Assembly (NCBI RefSeq): GCF_001294335.1
Contig: NZ_LGKG01000144.1
Span: 35,271 to 99,270, forward strand
Length of the DNA stretch: 64,000 bases
Source: Streptomyces chattanoogensis
GTDB taxonomy: Bacteria > Actinomycetota > Actinomycetes > Streptomycetales > Streptomycetaceae
Direction: 5' to 3'
The notes below the pieces were generated by a model. The model saw only the letters and a list, made by a program, of their open reading frames with translations. It was not told the DNA's origin and made no database searches. Each line of letters opens with the position of its first letter. Position 1 is the first letter of the stretch. A program made the position numbers and the translations under genes. Of this stretch, positions 52,055 through 60,296 are shown one piece after another.

Positions 52055-52543
52055 CGGGATGAGCTCTGGAGACGCCGGCGCGAGGGACCATCGTTCAGCT
52101 TGATGGGGCGGGCGCTCGGGGAACCAATGCACTACGTCCGCCGGTTTCTGTACCAGAGCGGCGGCGTCCGTCAGGCCCCGCAGCAACGGTCAGAGCGGCA
52201 TCTGACCGGCGACGAGCGCGAGGGGATAGCCACTGGCATCGCTGCTGGGGAATCCTCCCGGCAACCGGCCCGGTGGCTGGGCAGATCGGCGTCGACAGCC
52301 TCCCGCGAGATCGCTTGCGGCGGTGGCAGGGGCCACTCCCCCGCCACTCCCGCGCCGCGTCCGCCGACACGGTCGCCTCCGCGCGGGCGTCGCCCCAAGC
52401 AAGCCAAGCTCGCCCGACGCCCCCTACTGCGGGCTCTGGTGGAGGCAAAACCGATCCCGCGACTCCGACTGGCCGCCGGGCGAGCTCAGACCCGGGATGT
52501 GCGCGCTGACGGGACCCCTCCCCGGGTGCCACGACGGACGTGA
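52055..52543 (+). pseudogene. IS30-family transposase, N-terminal fossil
   Basis: The text LWRRRREGPSFSLMGRALGE, HYVRRFLYQSGGVRQAPQQR and LTGDEREGIATGIAAGESSR, QPARWLGRSASTASREIACG matches the IS30 HTH (L-S-x-x-E-R-E-x-I and S-T-V-S-R-E-I). After RRPKQAKLARRPLLRALVE the frame decays and the DDE domain is missing. Confidence 0.8.
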
Positions 52544-52545
52544 GC

Positions 52546-52568
52546 GAGCCGGGCCCCGCCGGGGCCCG
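52546..52568 (-). terminator. Terminator hairpin after the papain-like protease
   Basis: Ten-base arms GCCGGGCCCC (52546-52555) and GGGGCCCGGC (52559-52568) with a 3-base loop, 29 bp beyond the protease stop. Confidence 0.65.
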
Positions 52569-52596
52569 GCCCTTTAGAGCTGCCGGCTCGCGGGGC

Positions 52597-53586
52597 TCAG
52601 CGCTTGATGAGCTTGCCGACCGCGTTGGCCTCCCATGTCTGGTCGGTCAGGAACTTCCAGGACAGATTGATGAATCCGTGGTCGCCCCAGCCGGAGCCCC
52701 AGGAGTTCTCCACCCGCACCCCCTTGCTGGTGTAGCCGACGATGGCCATCGCGTGGCCGCCGGCCATGGGGTCACCGGCCGTCGGGTAGTAGCTGTACGA
52801 AGCGGCCACTTGGGGCGTGACGTTGAAGAAGCTGTTGTGTACTGGCATCGCGACGGTGACCGGCAGGCCCTTGGCGAGCGCCGCCTTCACATCGTTCTTC
52901 AGCTGGCTTCCGGTGTGCAGCGGGGTGTAGCCGGACAGCTTCCACTTCGCTGCGTTTCTTCTCTCGCCCGCAGTCGGCTGGGAGGTGTAGTCGAAGTCCC
53001 CTTGGTAGTAGTGCGACTTGGCATCGACGCCCTGCTTCATCGCGATCCTGAAGTGATCGGCCAGCGAGGTCCCACGCTGCTGCCCCTTGACGACCTGGGC
53101 GTAGGTGAACATGGGTGCCTGGGGCCCACCGGCGATCTTCTGCTCGCGCTCCAGGACGCCGTACGCCGTGTAGTCGACGGCCCATGCGGCGCAGGAGCCG
53201 ACCTGGCCCTGGTTGCCGGGGGCGGGCGCGTACTTACTCAGGTCTACGCTTGCGGGGAGGGCGGCCTGCGTCGCCGAAGGCTTCGCTCCGACCGTGGCGG
53301 AGGGCGCGAGCGCCGCCAGCCTGGGCTTGAGGGCCTTGCCGAGCGCCGCCTTCCGCCAGTCCTCCCGGGAGGGCACTGCGCCGGTGCCGAAGCGTTTCGG
53401 CTTTCCGGCCACCGTGCTGGGTATCTGCGAAGACCGGGCGGACGCCGCAGGGTGGCCGGGGGTCGTCGGGGTCCCCGCCGAGGACACTCCGACGGTGACG
53501 GCGCCGACCACGCCCGCTGACGCGAGCGCAATGGCCGTGCGCAGCCTGCCGCTCATCGCCTTCCACCGGTGCGAACCGTGAGTCAT
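52597..53586 (-). CDS. Secreted papain-like (C1) peptidase
   Basis: 329 residues from the second in-frame ATG, which has AGGACATC in front; an ATG four codons earlier and one ten codons later (MSGRLRTAIALASAGVVGAV, with GGAAGG) are also possible. Signal peptide follows. The catalytic set of C1 peptidases is complete: Gln and Cys in GNQGQVGSCAAWAVDY, His in DPMAGGHAMAIVGY and Asn in RVENSWGSGWGDHGFINLS. A propeptide of ~80 residues precedes SVDLSKYAPAPGNQGQ. It would digest protein outside the cell. A dyad lies just upstream. Confidence 0.92.
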   Translation of the reverse strand: MTHGSHRWKAMSGRLRTAIALASAGVVGAVTVGVSSAGTPTTPGHPAASARSSQIPSTVAGKPKRFGTGAVPSREDWRKAALGKALKPRLAALAPSATVGAKPSATQAALPASVDLSKYAPAPGNQGQVGSCAAWAVDYTAYGVLEREQKIAGGPQAPMFTYAQVVKGQQRGTSLADHFRIAMKQGVDAKSHYYQGDFDYTSQPTAGERRNAAKWKLSGYTPLHTGSQLKNDVKAALAKGLPVTVAMPVHNSFFNVTPQVAASYSYYPTAGDPMAGGHAMAIVGYTSKGVRVENSWGSGWGDHGFINLSWKFLTDQTWEANAVGKLIKR

Positions 53587-53899
53587 TGATGTCCTCATTC
53601 CTTAGGTTGATGTCAGGAACCTGACACCTTTGGTATGGGGCCCGGGCGCGAGCGGAGCCGCCGGGTTCGGCGCCTCCGCTCCGCAACGCCCTCTTACGAA
53701 AAGCCCGTATGACGCCTACGCCTTGGGAGATCCCCTGGGCCGCGACGGATAACAGAAACCCGGCGCTGACCTGGCTATGACCTGGCGATGCCCTGGCGCT
53801 GATTCTCGTTACTGCCCCGCAAGGGATGGACAGAGAAATACGGCAGACGTGCCAATTCCCGGCCATGGATACGTAACTGGTTGTTACAGGAGGGTGCGC
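53587..53899. other. Regulatory gap upstream of the protease
   Basis: No gene. It holds the perfect dyad at 53611-53626 and about 250 bp of otherwise unremarkable sequence before the stop of the sigma-factor gene. Confidence 0.5.
53611..53626. promoter_or_regulatory. Dyad operator TGTCAGG-aa-CCTGACA
   Basis: Perfect seven-base arms with a 2-base centre, 25 bp upstream of the protease start, so it would overlap the leader or promoter. It resembles a repressor site; the regulator is unknown. Confidence 0.65.
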
Positions 53900-55570
53900 T
53901 CAGTCGGAGAAGTCCTGAGTGAGCCAGACAGCACCGTTGGCATCCCGGTGGACGCCTATGCCGACGTGGTGGAACGCCGTGCTGAGAATGTTTTGCCGGT
54001 GCCCGTCGTTGGGCGGCTTCTCGTTCAGCATGGACTGCGTCAGGCCTACGGCAGCGGAAGCGATCTGCTGTGGATCCGGCCCCGCTGACGCCTGCCCGAT
54101 GTTTTCCCCGGCCGCTCCCCAGTGCACGCCCTGAGCCGTCTCCCGGTCCCCCAACGGCGCTTCACCAGGGCACTGGTGGGACAGGCCGCACCCGTCGGAC
54201 ATCACGGTGTTGTGGGACTCTGCGCTGCGGGTGAGCCCGGAGGTGAGGGTGTAGGGCGGCAGTCCGTGGTCGGCCCGCGCCTTGTTGATCACGGCGAGGA
54301 CCTGCTGGGCGGCGTCGACCGTGCGGCTCGGCCGGGGCGTCTGCGTCGGCGCTGCGGTCAGCGGCGGGCGGGAGGGCCGTTCGTCCCGGCTCGCTGCGGT
54401 GGTCGTCTTGCGGCTCGGCGTGGCCGTGGGGCGGGGGGAAGGCGTGCTGGGCAAACGGCGGGCCGAGCGGACCGAGGGTGTCGGGCCGGGCGAACTCGAC
54501 GATGCCGTCGGCGTGTGCCGGGGCTCGGCCGCCGCGCTCGTGGTGTCGTGGCCGCCACCGGATGAGACAAGAGCGAGGGACAGGGCGGCTGCGGTGGCGG
54601 TCGCCGCGGCGCCTCCGACGACCGCACCCGTGCCCCGGGGGCGGAATTGCAGGACACGGCGGACGCCCCCGCCCGTCTTGTGCGCGCGATGCGCTCCTCG
54701 CCGCACCGCCGCCCTGACCACCTGCTCGCCGCCGTTACCGGAAATGCTCTGCTGGGAGGCGAGGTTGACCACGGACGCGCTGTGGCTGCCGGAGATCAGC
54801 CAGGCCAGGCCGGCCGCCGGCGGCACCAGGCCGAGACCGACGAGAAGCCCTTCCGCCGGCACCAGGCCGATCCAGTACCCGGAACACGCCGCGCAGCCAC
54901 GCGCGTGCCGGGCTATTCGCTTACGCCACAGCGCGGAGGCGACGCCGTCCCAGTGGGCCAGCATCGCCAGCAGTTCCGCGCAGCGCGGCTCTGCCGACAG
55001 CGCACGCACGACGACCCTGGCCGTCTCCAGCTGGATCTTCATCCGCTGCACCCGCACCGCCGTGTGCTGCGGGGACAGCTCCAGAGCGGCGGCCACCTCT
55101 TCACGGGTGAGCTCACCCGCCGCCTCCAGCCACCACAGCGACAGCAGCGCTCGGTCTTCCTCGTCCAGCCACCGGGTCGCCTCGGCGACCTCCCGGCGCT
55201 GACCGGCAAGGCCCAGGCGGATGATGGTGAGATCGACGAAGTCGGTAGCAGGATCGGCGAGGTCGGCGACGTCGTCCACCCTGGTATCGGCCGGTGACGC
55301 CTGCCTGCTGTGCCAGTGCCGGCGTATCTCGTTCATCGTCACGGCCACCAGCCATGAGCGGAACCGGTCGGGCTCGCGCAGCCCGCCGAGCCCCTGCAGC
55401 ATGCGGAGCATGGACTCCTGCACCACATCGTCGACATCGGCATGGCCGCGAAGTGCGCGGCCCACGATGTTGTAGACCAACGGCAGAAAACCGGCCACAA
55501 GCTCGTCCTGCGCCTGCTGGTCCCCAGCACGCGCGGCCATCACAGTCGCTGTTCCAGGATGTGAGTCCAC
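53900..55570 (-). CDS. ECF sigma factor fused to membrane helix and CAP domain
   Basis: 556 residues. Sigma region 2: FLPLVYNIVGRALRGHADVD, DVVQESMLRMLQGLGGL, DRFRSWLVAVTMNEIRRHWH; region 4: LDEEDRALLSLWWLEAAGEL, TREEVAAALELSPQHTAVRV. Then the H-x3-C-x2-C motif of anti-sigma zinc domains (RHARGCAACSGYW), a membrane helix (VVGGAAATATAAALSLALVS), a Ser/Thr/Pro-rich spacer and a C-terminal SCP/CAP domain (VLAVINKARADHGLPPYTLT, HWGAAGENIGQ, HRQNILSTAFHHVGIGVHRD). So a cytoplasmic transcription factor is tethered to an extracellular sensor domain. GTG 55568-55570 is likely; TTG nine codons earlier is possible. Confidence 0.88.
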   Translation of the reverse strand: MDSHPGTATVMAARAGDQQAQDELVAGFLPLVYNIVGRALRGHADVDDVVQESMLRMLQGLGGLREPDRFRSWLVAVTMNEIRRHWHSRQASPADTRVDDVADLADPATDFVDLTIIRLGLAGQRREVAEATRWLDEEDRALLSLWWLEAAGELTREEVAAALELSPQHTAVRVQRMKIQLETARVVVRALSAEPRCAELLAMLAHWDGVASALWRKRIARHARGCAACSGYWIGLVPAEGLLVGLGLVPPAAGLAWLISGSHSASVVNLASQQSISGNGGEQVVRAAVRRGAHRAHKTGGGVRRVLQFRPRGTGAVVGGAAATATAAALSLALVSSGGGHDTTSAAAEPRHTPTASSSSPGPTPSVRSARRLPSTPSPRPTATPSRKTTTAASRDERPSRPPLTAAPTQTPRPSRTVDAAQQVLAVINKARADHGLPPYTLTSGLTRSAESHNTVMSDGCGLSHQCPGEAPLGDRETAQGVHWGAAGENIGQASAGPDPQQIASAAVGLTQSMLNEKPPNDGHRQNILSTAFHHVGIGVHRDANGAVWLTQDFSD

Positions 55571-57091
55571 GTTCCGGCGTCCTTCCTTGCTGTGCAATCG
55601 GTCGTTCTATGCCTGGGGACCCTTCCGCCGTGGCCGGATAACAGAAAGTCGTGGGCGAATTTCCAGGAGGCCGGCTTCACGCGCGACCGAAGCGGGCAAG
55701 GGCACCCATCAGCGCGAAATGGGGAAAATCGCGGAGAATTTCCTGCACAGTCGCATGTACTTGACAGCCGATGCACACGGCGCACTCCACTCCGGCCGGG
55801 CAGTGCGCGAACGGCCGTAGCCGCAAAGCGGGTCGACGGTGCGTCCGAATTCGTCAACTTCACTTCTCCCGAACCCTGCCGAGTTTGCGGCAATTGCGTG
55901 ACGTGTACGGAGTACTGCCACAGCAGGGCTCCTGGAACTCGTGGCGGGTCGCCCCCGGCACGAGGACGCCTTCTGAGTACGTACGCCAATCGCCGGACCG
56001 GGCCGAAGGAGGGTCCAGGGGCAAGCCCGCGAACTCCTCAGAGGGGCACAGGGGCGCTTCGCCCACCAAGGCGTATTTTTATGACCTGCACCATTACCAC
56101 CACTACTCGGCAGCTGGTGGCGCATCCGGTGGCACAAAAGGGGCGCGCAGCTGAAGAGCCACCGGCTCCCTTTACCTCCGGACTCTCGTCGAGGGTGAGT
56201 GTCGTACATGCGCCGGCGACGGCCGTGTTGACCGCATCAGCACCCCCACTGGCCCCAGGCAGCGAACTGGCCGCTCCGCAAAGGGGATTCATCCCGCAGA
56301 CGCGGCCGACGCTGCGTCCACTGCCGAGACGCCGAGACGCCGAGTGCCACCACAAGCGCGGCCTCGTCCGGGCGCACGGAGAGCCGGTTCGCTCACGAAC
56401 CGTCCTCTACCGCGGTGTTCAGCTGCTGTCCGGCGATGGGAAGCTGTACGCATACGCCACCACCACGTGCGCGATCTTCCCCCTCCGGTGAGAGCGGCTC
56501 ACGAGTGATGGCTCTGAGACGGCCCGATCCGTCGCCGACCACCGTCGCATACCCCCGATGCCGTGATCGGCGCCCGGCTGCTCGACCGGCCGGCCAAGGC
56601 ACTGTCAAAGACGTGCACCATGTGAGTGTGGCCACGATCGGGCGGCGTATGCTCGCGTCCCTGTGACCCGCTCGGTTGGTCCGGCGCATCCATTGCACGA
56701 GTGACTGTTGGGGCTACCAGGACACCGTAGATAAAGGAGCCCGAGGGTTCCGGTATCGACGAGCGGTTCCCGGTTCTCTGAGGTTCCGACCATCATGGCT
56801 CCGCTTGTGTTCACCCAGTGCGCGTTTCCGCCGCCCGGATGATGCGAGTCCCACAAGATTTTCCTCACCTTCCCGTCGAGCCCATCGAGCCCATCGAGGT
56901 CATTTCTGGGCAAGTCCACACAGAAATCGCGGAGTTGAAGTGGCAAGAACGATCTTGTTGGGCCACGATGTAAGAGACTCGACTCGCCCTGGCTGGAGCC
57001 GCAGCGGAACCTACGCCCACGGTCCGGTCCGCCTCCGGCTGGGAGCGAAATCTTGAACGCGCATGGCAATCGATACGGGGGAAAATACACA
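55571..57091. other. 1.5-kb stretch without a recognised gene
   Basis: Several frames stay open but show no family match. One plus-strand frame contains MTCTITTTTRQLVAHPVAQK from 56080 (AAGG nine bases before) and ends LYAYATTTCAIFPLR at 56491; its composition is unlike a normal enzyme. The stretch includes a GAGCCCATC tandem repeat near 56878-56900 and AT-richer patches around 55640 and 56070. It may hold regulatory RNA or eroded genes. Confidence 0.4.
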
Positions 57092-57838
57092 GTGACGACC
57101 GAGGCGATACGGCCGCAGAACACTCCTGGGGCCAGCGATGGCACCTCCGCCCCATACCGCTACTTTCCGGCAGCGGCGTTAAAGCAGAACCTGGCAGCAC
57201 ACTCAGAGGAGCAGCTCAAGCTGTTTCTGGAGTCTTGGGAGGATCTTCCCGTCGACTCCTACATGAAGGACGGGGCGGACTACCGTCGTCGACGGTACGG
57301 ATCCTTCCATTGGGCAGCCGGAGAACTCGTGGCGGACCCGGCAGGGGTGTTCCATCAGACGAAGGAGGTCAACTCCCTGCACGGCGGGGTGGACCGGGCC
57401 TTCCCCCCACTGTCGGACAGCGTGCTGGAATCCGGAGTGCTGGACAGCCTCATTCACTTCTTCATGGCGCGCCTTCCCGGTGAGTTCGACCCCGCCACCA
57501 GCGGTGTCGGAGTGCACCAGATCCGCATCACGGCGACGCACGACGCCGACGGCCTCCCGGCCCCTGAGGGAATCCACGAAGACGGCCACCACTTCGTGGC
57601 CCAGGCTCTGATGCGCCGCATCGACGTCGACGGCGGCGAGTCGCAGATCTTCGACCGGAACCGCAGGCCGATCTACCACACCACGCTGCTCGAGGCATTC
57701 GAGTCCATCGTGATCGACGACCGCCGGGTCTTCCACGGCGTCTCCGCGATCCGCCCGGTGACCGGGGTGCGCCAGGGCATCCGCGACATGCTGCTGATCG
57801 ACTACTTCCCCCTCCAGGACCGTCACGCCGACGCCTGA
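57092..57838 (+). CDS. 2OG-Fe(II) dioxygenase, amino-acid hydroxylase type
   Basis: 248 residues. The text AAGELVADPAGVFHQTKEVN, SLHGGVDRAFPPL, VGVHQIRITA, PEGIHEDGHHFVAQALMRR and RRVFHGVSAIRPV matches the 2OG-Fe dioxygenase family (DUF2257-like), to which bacterial L-isoleucine/leucine hydroxylases belong. Iron ligands are His and Asp of HEDG and His of VFHGV; the Arg that holds 2-oxoglutarate is probably in GVRQGIRD. It hydroxylates a free amino acid or small substrate. GTG 57092 is preceded by GGGGGA; TTG 57053 with GGGAG is the alternative. It ends just before a strong terminator. Confidence 0.88.
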   Translation: MTTEAIRPQNTPGASDGTSAPYRYFPAAALKQNLAAHSEEQLKLFLESWEDLPVDSYMKDGADYRRRRYGSFHWAAGELVADPAGVFHQTKEVNSLHGGVDRAFPPLSDSVLESGVLDSLIHFFMARLPGEFDPATSGVGVHQIRITATHDADGLPAPEGIHEDGHHFVAQALMRRIDVDGGESQIFDRNRRPIYHTTLLEAFESIVIDDRRVFHGVSAIRPVTGVRQGIRDMLLIDYFPLQDRHADA

Positions 57839-57852
57839 CGAGCCGCACTTCG

Positions 57853-57894
57853 CCACTTCGGCCCCCGCAGTCCGTACGGCCGGGGCCGAAGTGG
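57853..57894 (+). terminator. Strong terminator hairpin
   Basis: Perfect 13-base arms CCACTTCGGCCCC (57853-57865) and GGGGCCGAAGTGG (57882-57894), loop of 16, 14 bp after the oxygenase stop. It can serve both strands. Confidence 0.85.
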
Positions 57895-58150
57895 CCGAGA
57901 CCGGGAGTGGTGAGTGTGAGTTCGCCGAAGTGCTTGTCGTCTTCGGTCACGATTCGGCGTGTGACCTTACGGGCACGGATTCGCCGGCTTCCGGGTCGGT
58001 TGCGAGCACCTTCCCGCCTGGTTCCACGTCCTCGACGTTGCGTGTCGAGGCGTCTCCCCTCAGGACTTTGATGCGGGCGAGGAAGCCCCGTGTGCCCACA
58101 TGCCGCACGCTGCCCGCGGGGCAACTCCCGCACCACCGGGCGGCCGAGTG

Positions 58151-58909
58151 CTATGCCCCGCCGGCGGCCTCCAACATCTCGCAGAACCGGCGGCCGAAGA
58201 GGTACGCATCGCCTGGCCATCGGGCCGAGAGGTAGTTGCCGTCCTGCACCACGAACGCATGCGTATCGTCGGCCGCGGTGCCGCGCGCGGAGAGTACCCG
58301 GGGCCCACGTGCGAACTGCGTGTCCGGGGCCGCCAGGGCCGCCCTGACCTCGTCCTCCACATAGGCCGGATAGGTGCGGTAGTAGCGGCCGAGGCGCCAT
58401 GCGGTGGCCAGGTAGGCCGAGCGTTCCAGGTACTTCGGCAGGCAGGTGGTACGCCGGTGGAACAGCACGCTGCGGCCCCCGGCGCCGGTACGAGCCCGCG
58501 CCAGCACCACTACGCCATGGCAGATCGCCCCGACCGGCCGGTTCAGCTCCCAGAACCCGCCGATCTTCCGCTGCAGCACCTCCGAGCCCAGGAACTGCCG
58601 CATACCCGGCGCATGCCCGCCCGGCAGGATAAGGCCGTCGAACGCCTCCGGGGCCAAGTCCGCCCAACCGACCGTCGACGCGAACTCCTCGCTCCGGCTG
58701 AGCTCTTCGTAGAAACGCCGGGGCTCCTCCGCGGCGCCGAGCCGCCCGAAGAGGACCCCGGTCAGCAGCCGCGGGTCGCAGGCGGGCCGGGTACCGGCTC
58801 GCTCGGTGGCGAAGATGACGTCGTGACCTGCGTCGGTGAGCAGCCGCCAGGGCACGGCCACCTCGGTGACGTCGAAATCGCGATCGGGGACCGGCATCAG
58901 CACACGCAT
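58151..58909 (-). CDS. DJ-1/PfpI-superfamily protein
   Basis: 252 residues: RVLMPVPDRDFDVTEVAVPW, LLTDAGHDVIFATER, FDGLILPGGHAPGMRQFLGS, the nucleophile elbow PVGAICHGVVVLAR with Cys, and YPAYVEDEVRAALAAPDTQF. Class: type 1 glutamine-amidotransferase-like, chaperone or glyoxalase activities in other members; here unknown. ATG 58907-58909 is placed by homology. Bases 57895-58150, downstream, hold no gene I can support. Confidence 0.88.
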   Translation of the reverse strand: MRVLMPVPDRDFDVTEVAVPWRLLTDAGHDVIFATERAGTRPACDPRLLTGVLFGRLGAAEEPRRFYEELSRSEEFASTVGWADLAPEAFDGLILPGGHAPGMRQFLGSEVLQRKIGGFWELNRPVGAICHGVVVLARARTGAGGRSVLFHRRTTCLPKYLERSAYLATAWRLGRYYRTYPAYVEDEVRAALAAPDTQFARGPRVLSARGTAADDTHAFVVQDGNYLSARWPGDAYLFGRRFCEMLEAAGGA

Positions 58910-59668
58910 GCGGGCATCGTAGGGCGGCCGGTGCACGCAGCCGCCATTCTGGTCTGCGTGGAAGCCGTGGTGCCCCTGCGGAGACCGTCCGGAATTCGGC
59001 GATCACACGGTGCCGGGCGCCGAGACCGGGATCCGAGAATCGACGCGCCTCGCCGTACCGGTCAGTCGTCCTGAACCGCGCGGCCGCGGGCAGTGATGGT
59101 GCCGGCTGTCCGCGGCCGTGCAGCTGAATTCAGCGGACGTCCACCGTCGCCACGTCAGAGGTCCTCTCGCGTACGGGGTGGCGGTCGTTCGGGCTGATCA
59201 GGCCGTACACGACCGCACGGTATTCCAGGACGTCGCGGTGCGCGGCCTTGATGTGTGCGGTGACGTGCGCGTCGGTGCCCGTGGCAGCACTGGCCGGGCC
59301 GGCCGGAGGCGGCCGAGCAGGCATCCAACACCCTCACAGCCAGCAGATGCGCCGTCCGACCACGTCGCCATCTCGTCGGCCTCCTCAGCCAGGAAGGATT
59401 CCCTTGCCCCTCCACGTCGTGAGCGAGCCCGGACAACACCGGATAGGTCGTGTCGTCCACGCCCTCCGCCCCGGGGGTCAACCGGCTGTCGAGCCCGGCA
59501 CGGGTGGCCCGTGGGGTCAGCGCCCCGATGCCTGCGGCCACGCGGGCGACGGAAGTGCTGCCATGTGTCGCTTCACTCACACCTCGACGATGCGTGCAAG
59601 AAGCACGGAGTCCCGCTAACATTGAATCCGTGCAGAAAGCACGTTCATCAAGCACGCAAAGGATAGCC
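58910..59668. other. Stretch with an eroded gene, not identified
   Basis: On the minus strand a frame at 59130-59324 reads TDAHVTAHIKAAHRDVLEYR, AVVYGLISPNDRHPV and an overlapping frame reads ESFLAEEADEMATWSDG-like text; both look like protein but neither matches a family I know. I regard it as a possible broken gene. No other feature. Confidence 0.35.
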
Positions 59669-60007
59669 ATGCCGCCTTCGTCTTCGTCTTCGTCTTCGTC
59701 TTCGCCTTCGCCTTCGCCTTCGCCTTCGCCTTCGAACCCGCAGCAGCCCGCCGTACGCCCCGAAGATGTCCTGCCAGAGGGCATCGACTCGACCGCGATC
59801 AACGGGACGATCGTCCGCAAGGGGTCGGTGGCCGCATTCGTCGCCAACGCCCTACGACTGGACGGCCTCACCGAGGGCACTCCCGAGCACGCAGCCGTCG
59901 TCACACAGATGCAGGAACTCGCTCCCGTCCTGCGCACCATCGGCCTCCTGGACGTCTTCCGGCCCCGCTCCCCCGCAGTGGAGCGGATCCTCGCCGAGGT
60001 CCCGTAA
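59669..60007 (+). CDS. Hypothetical protein with Ser/Pro repeat head
   Basis: 112 residues. The first ~22 are a low-complexity Ser run then Ser-Pro pairs, coded by a six-base repeat. The rest is helical and ordered: LPEGIDSTAINGTIVRKGSV, AAFVANALRLDGLTEGTPEH, AVVTQMQELAPVLRTIGLLD. No family is recognised. ATG 59669 follows AAAGGA. Confidence 0.75.
   Translation: MPPSSSSSSSSSPSPSPSPSPSNPQQPAVRPEDVLPEGIDSTAINGTIVRKGSVAAFVANALRLDGLTEGTPEHAAVVTQMQELAPVLRTIGLLDVFRPRSPAVERILAEVP
59675..59734 (+). repeat. Ten tandem copies of YCTTCG
   Basis: One CCTTCG, four TCTTCG and five CCTTCG units in a row, coding the Ser/Ser-Pro tract. Six-base units keep the frame, so copy number could change tract length without breaking the protein. 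Confidence 0.9.
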
Positions 60008-60224
60008 CGCGGCGCGTGCCCAGCGGCCGTCCAGCGCCCGGGGAAGCGAACCGCACGAACCCGGGCGTCGAATCGTGGAGCGGTGTGCTACGCACGGGCC
60101 GCTCTGCCGCGCCCTGCGCCGCGAGCAGCGCCCCGTCATGGTCACCGCGGGCAGGGCGTTTCGGTACGGGCCACCGTCCCGCTCAGATCGGGGACGGACC
60201 GGGCACACCACCACCGGGAACACG

Positions 60225-60257
60225 CGAACGGCCGCCGTTGAAGCCGACGGCCGTTCG
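60225..60257 (-). terminator. Terminator hairpin after GH55
   Basis: Nine-base arms CGAACGGCC (60225-60233) and GGCCGTTCG (60249-60257), about 40 bp past the stop of the GH18-GH55 operon. The rest of 60008-60296 is empty. Confidence 0.6.
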
Positions 60258-60296
60258 CTGTGGCAGAGGGGAGGAAGGAGTGGGCGGGCGTGCGGG

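Noticed and set aside
56080..56491. Possible RiPP precursor ending AYATTTCAIFPLR
   Set aside because: It is far too long, with no leader-core pattern, no modifying cyclase or protease nearby and a weak start. Kept only as a remark on the gene-poor region.
59155..59940. Minus-strand frame with Glu-Gly and Glu-Asp repeats
   Set aside because: The acidic tract is the reverse of the Ser/Pro six-base repeat of the plus-strand gene; the rest shows no family.
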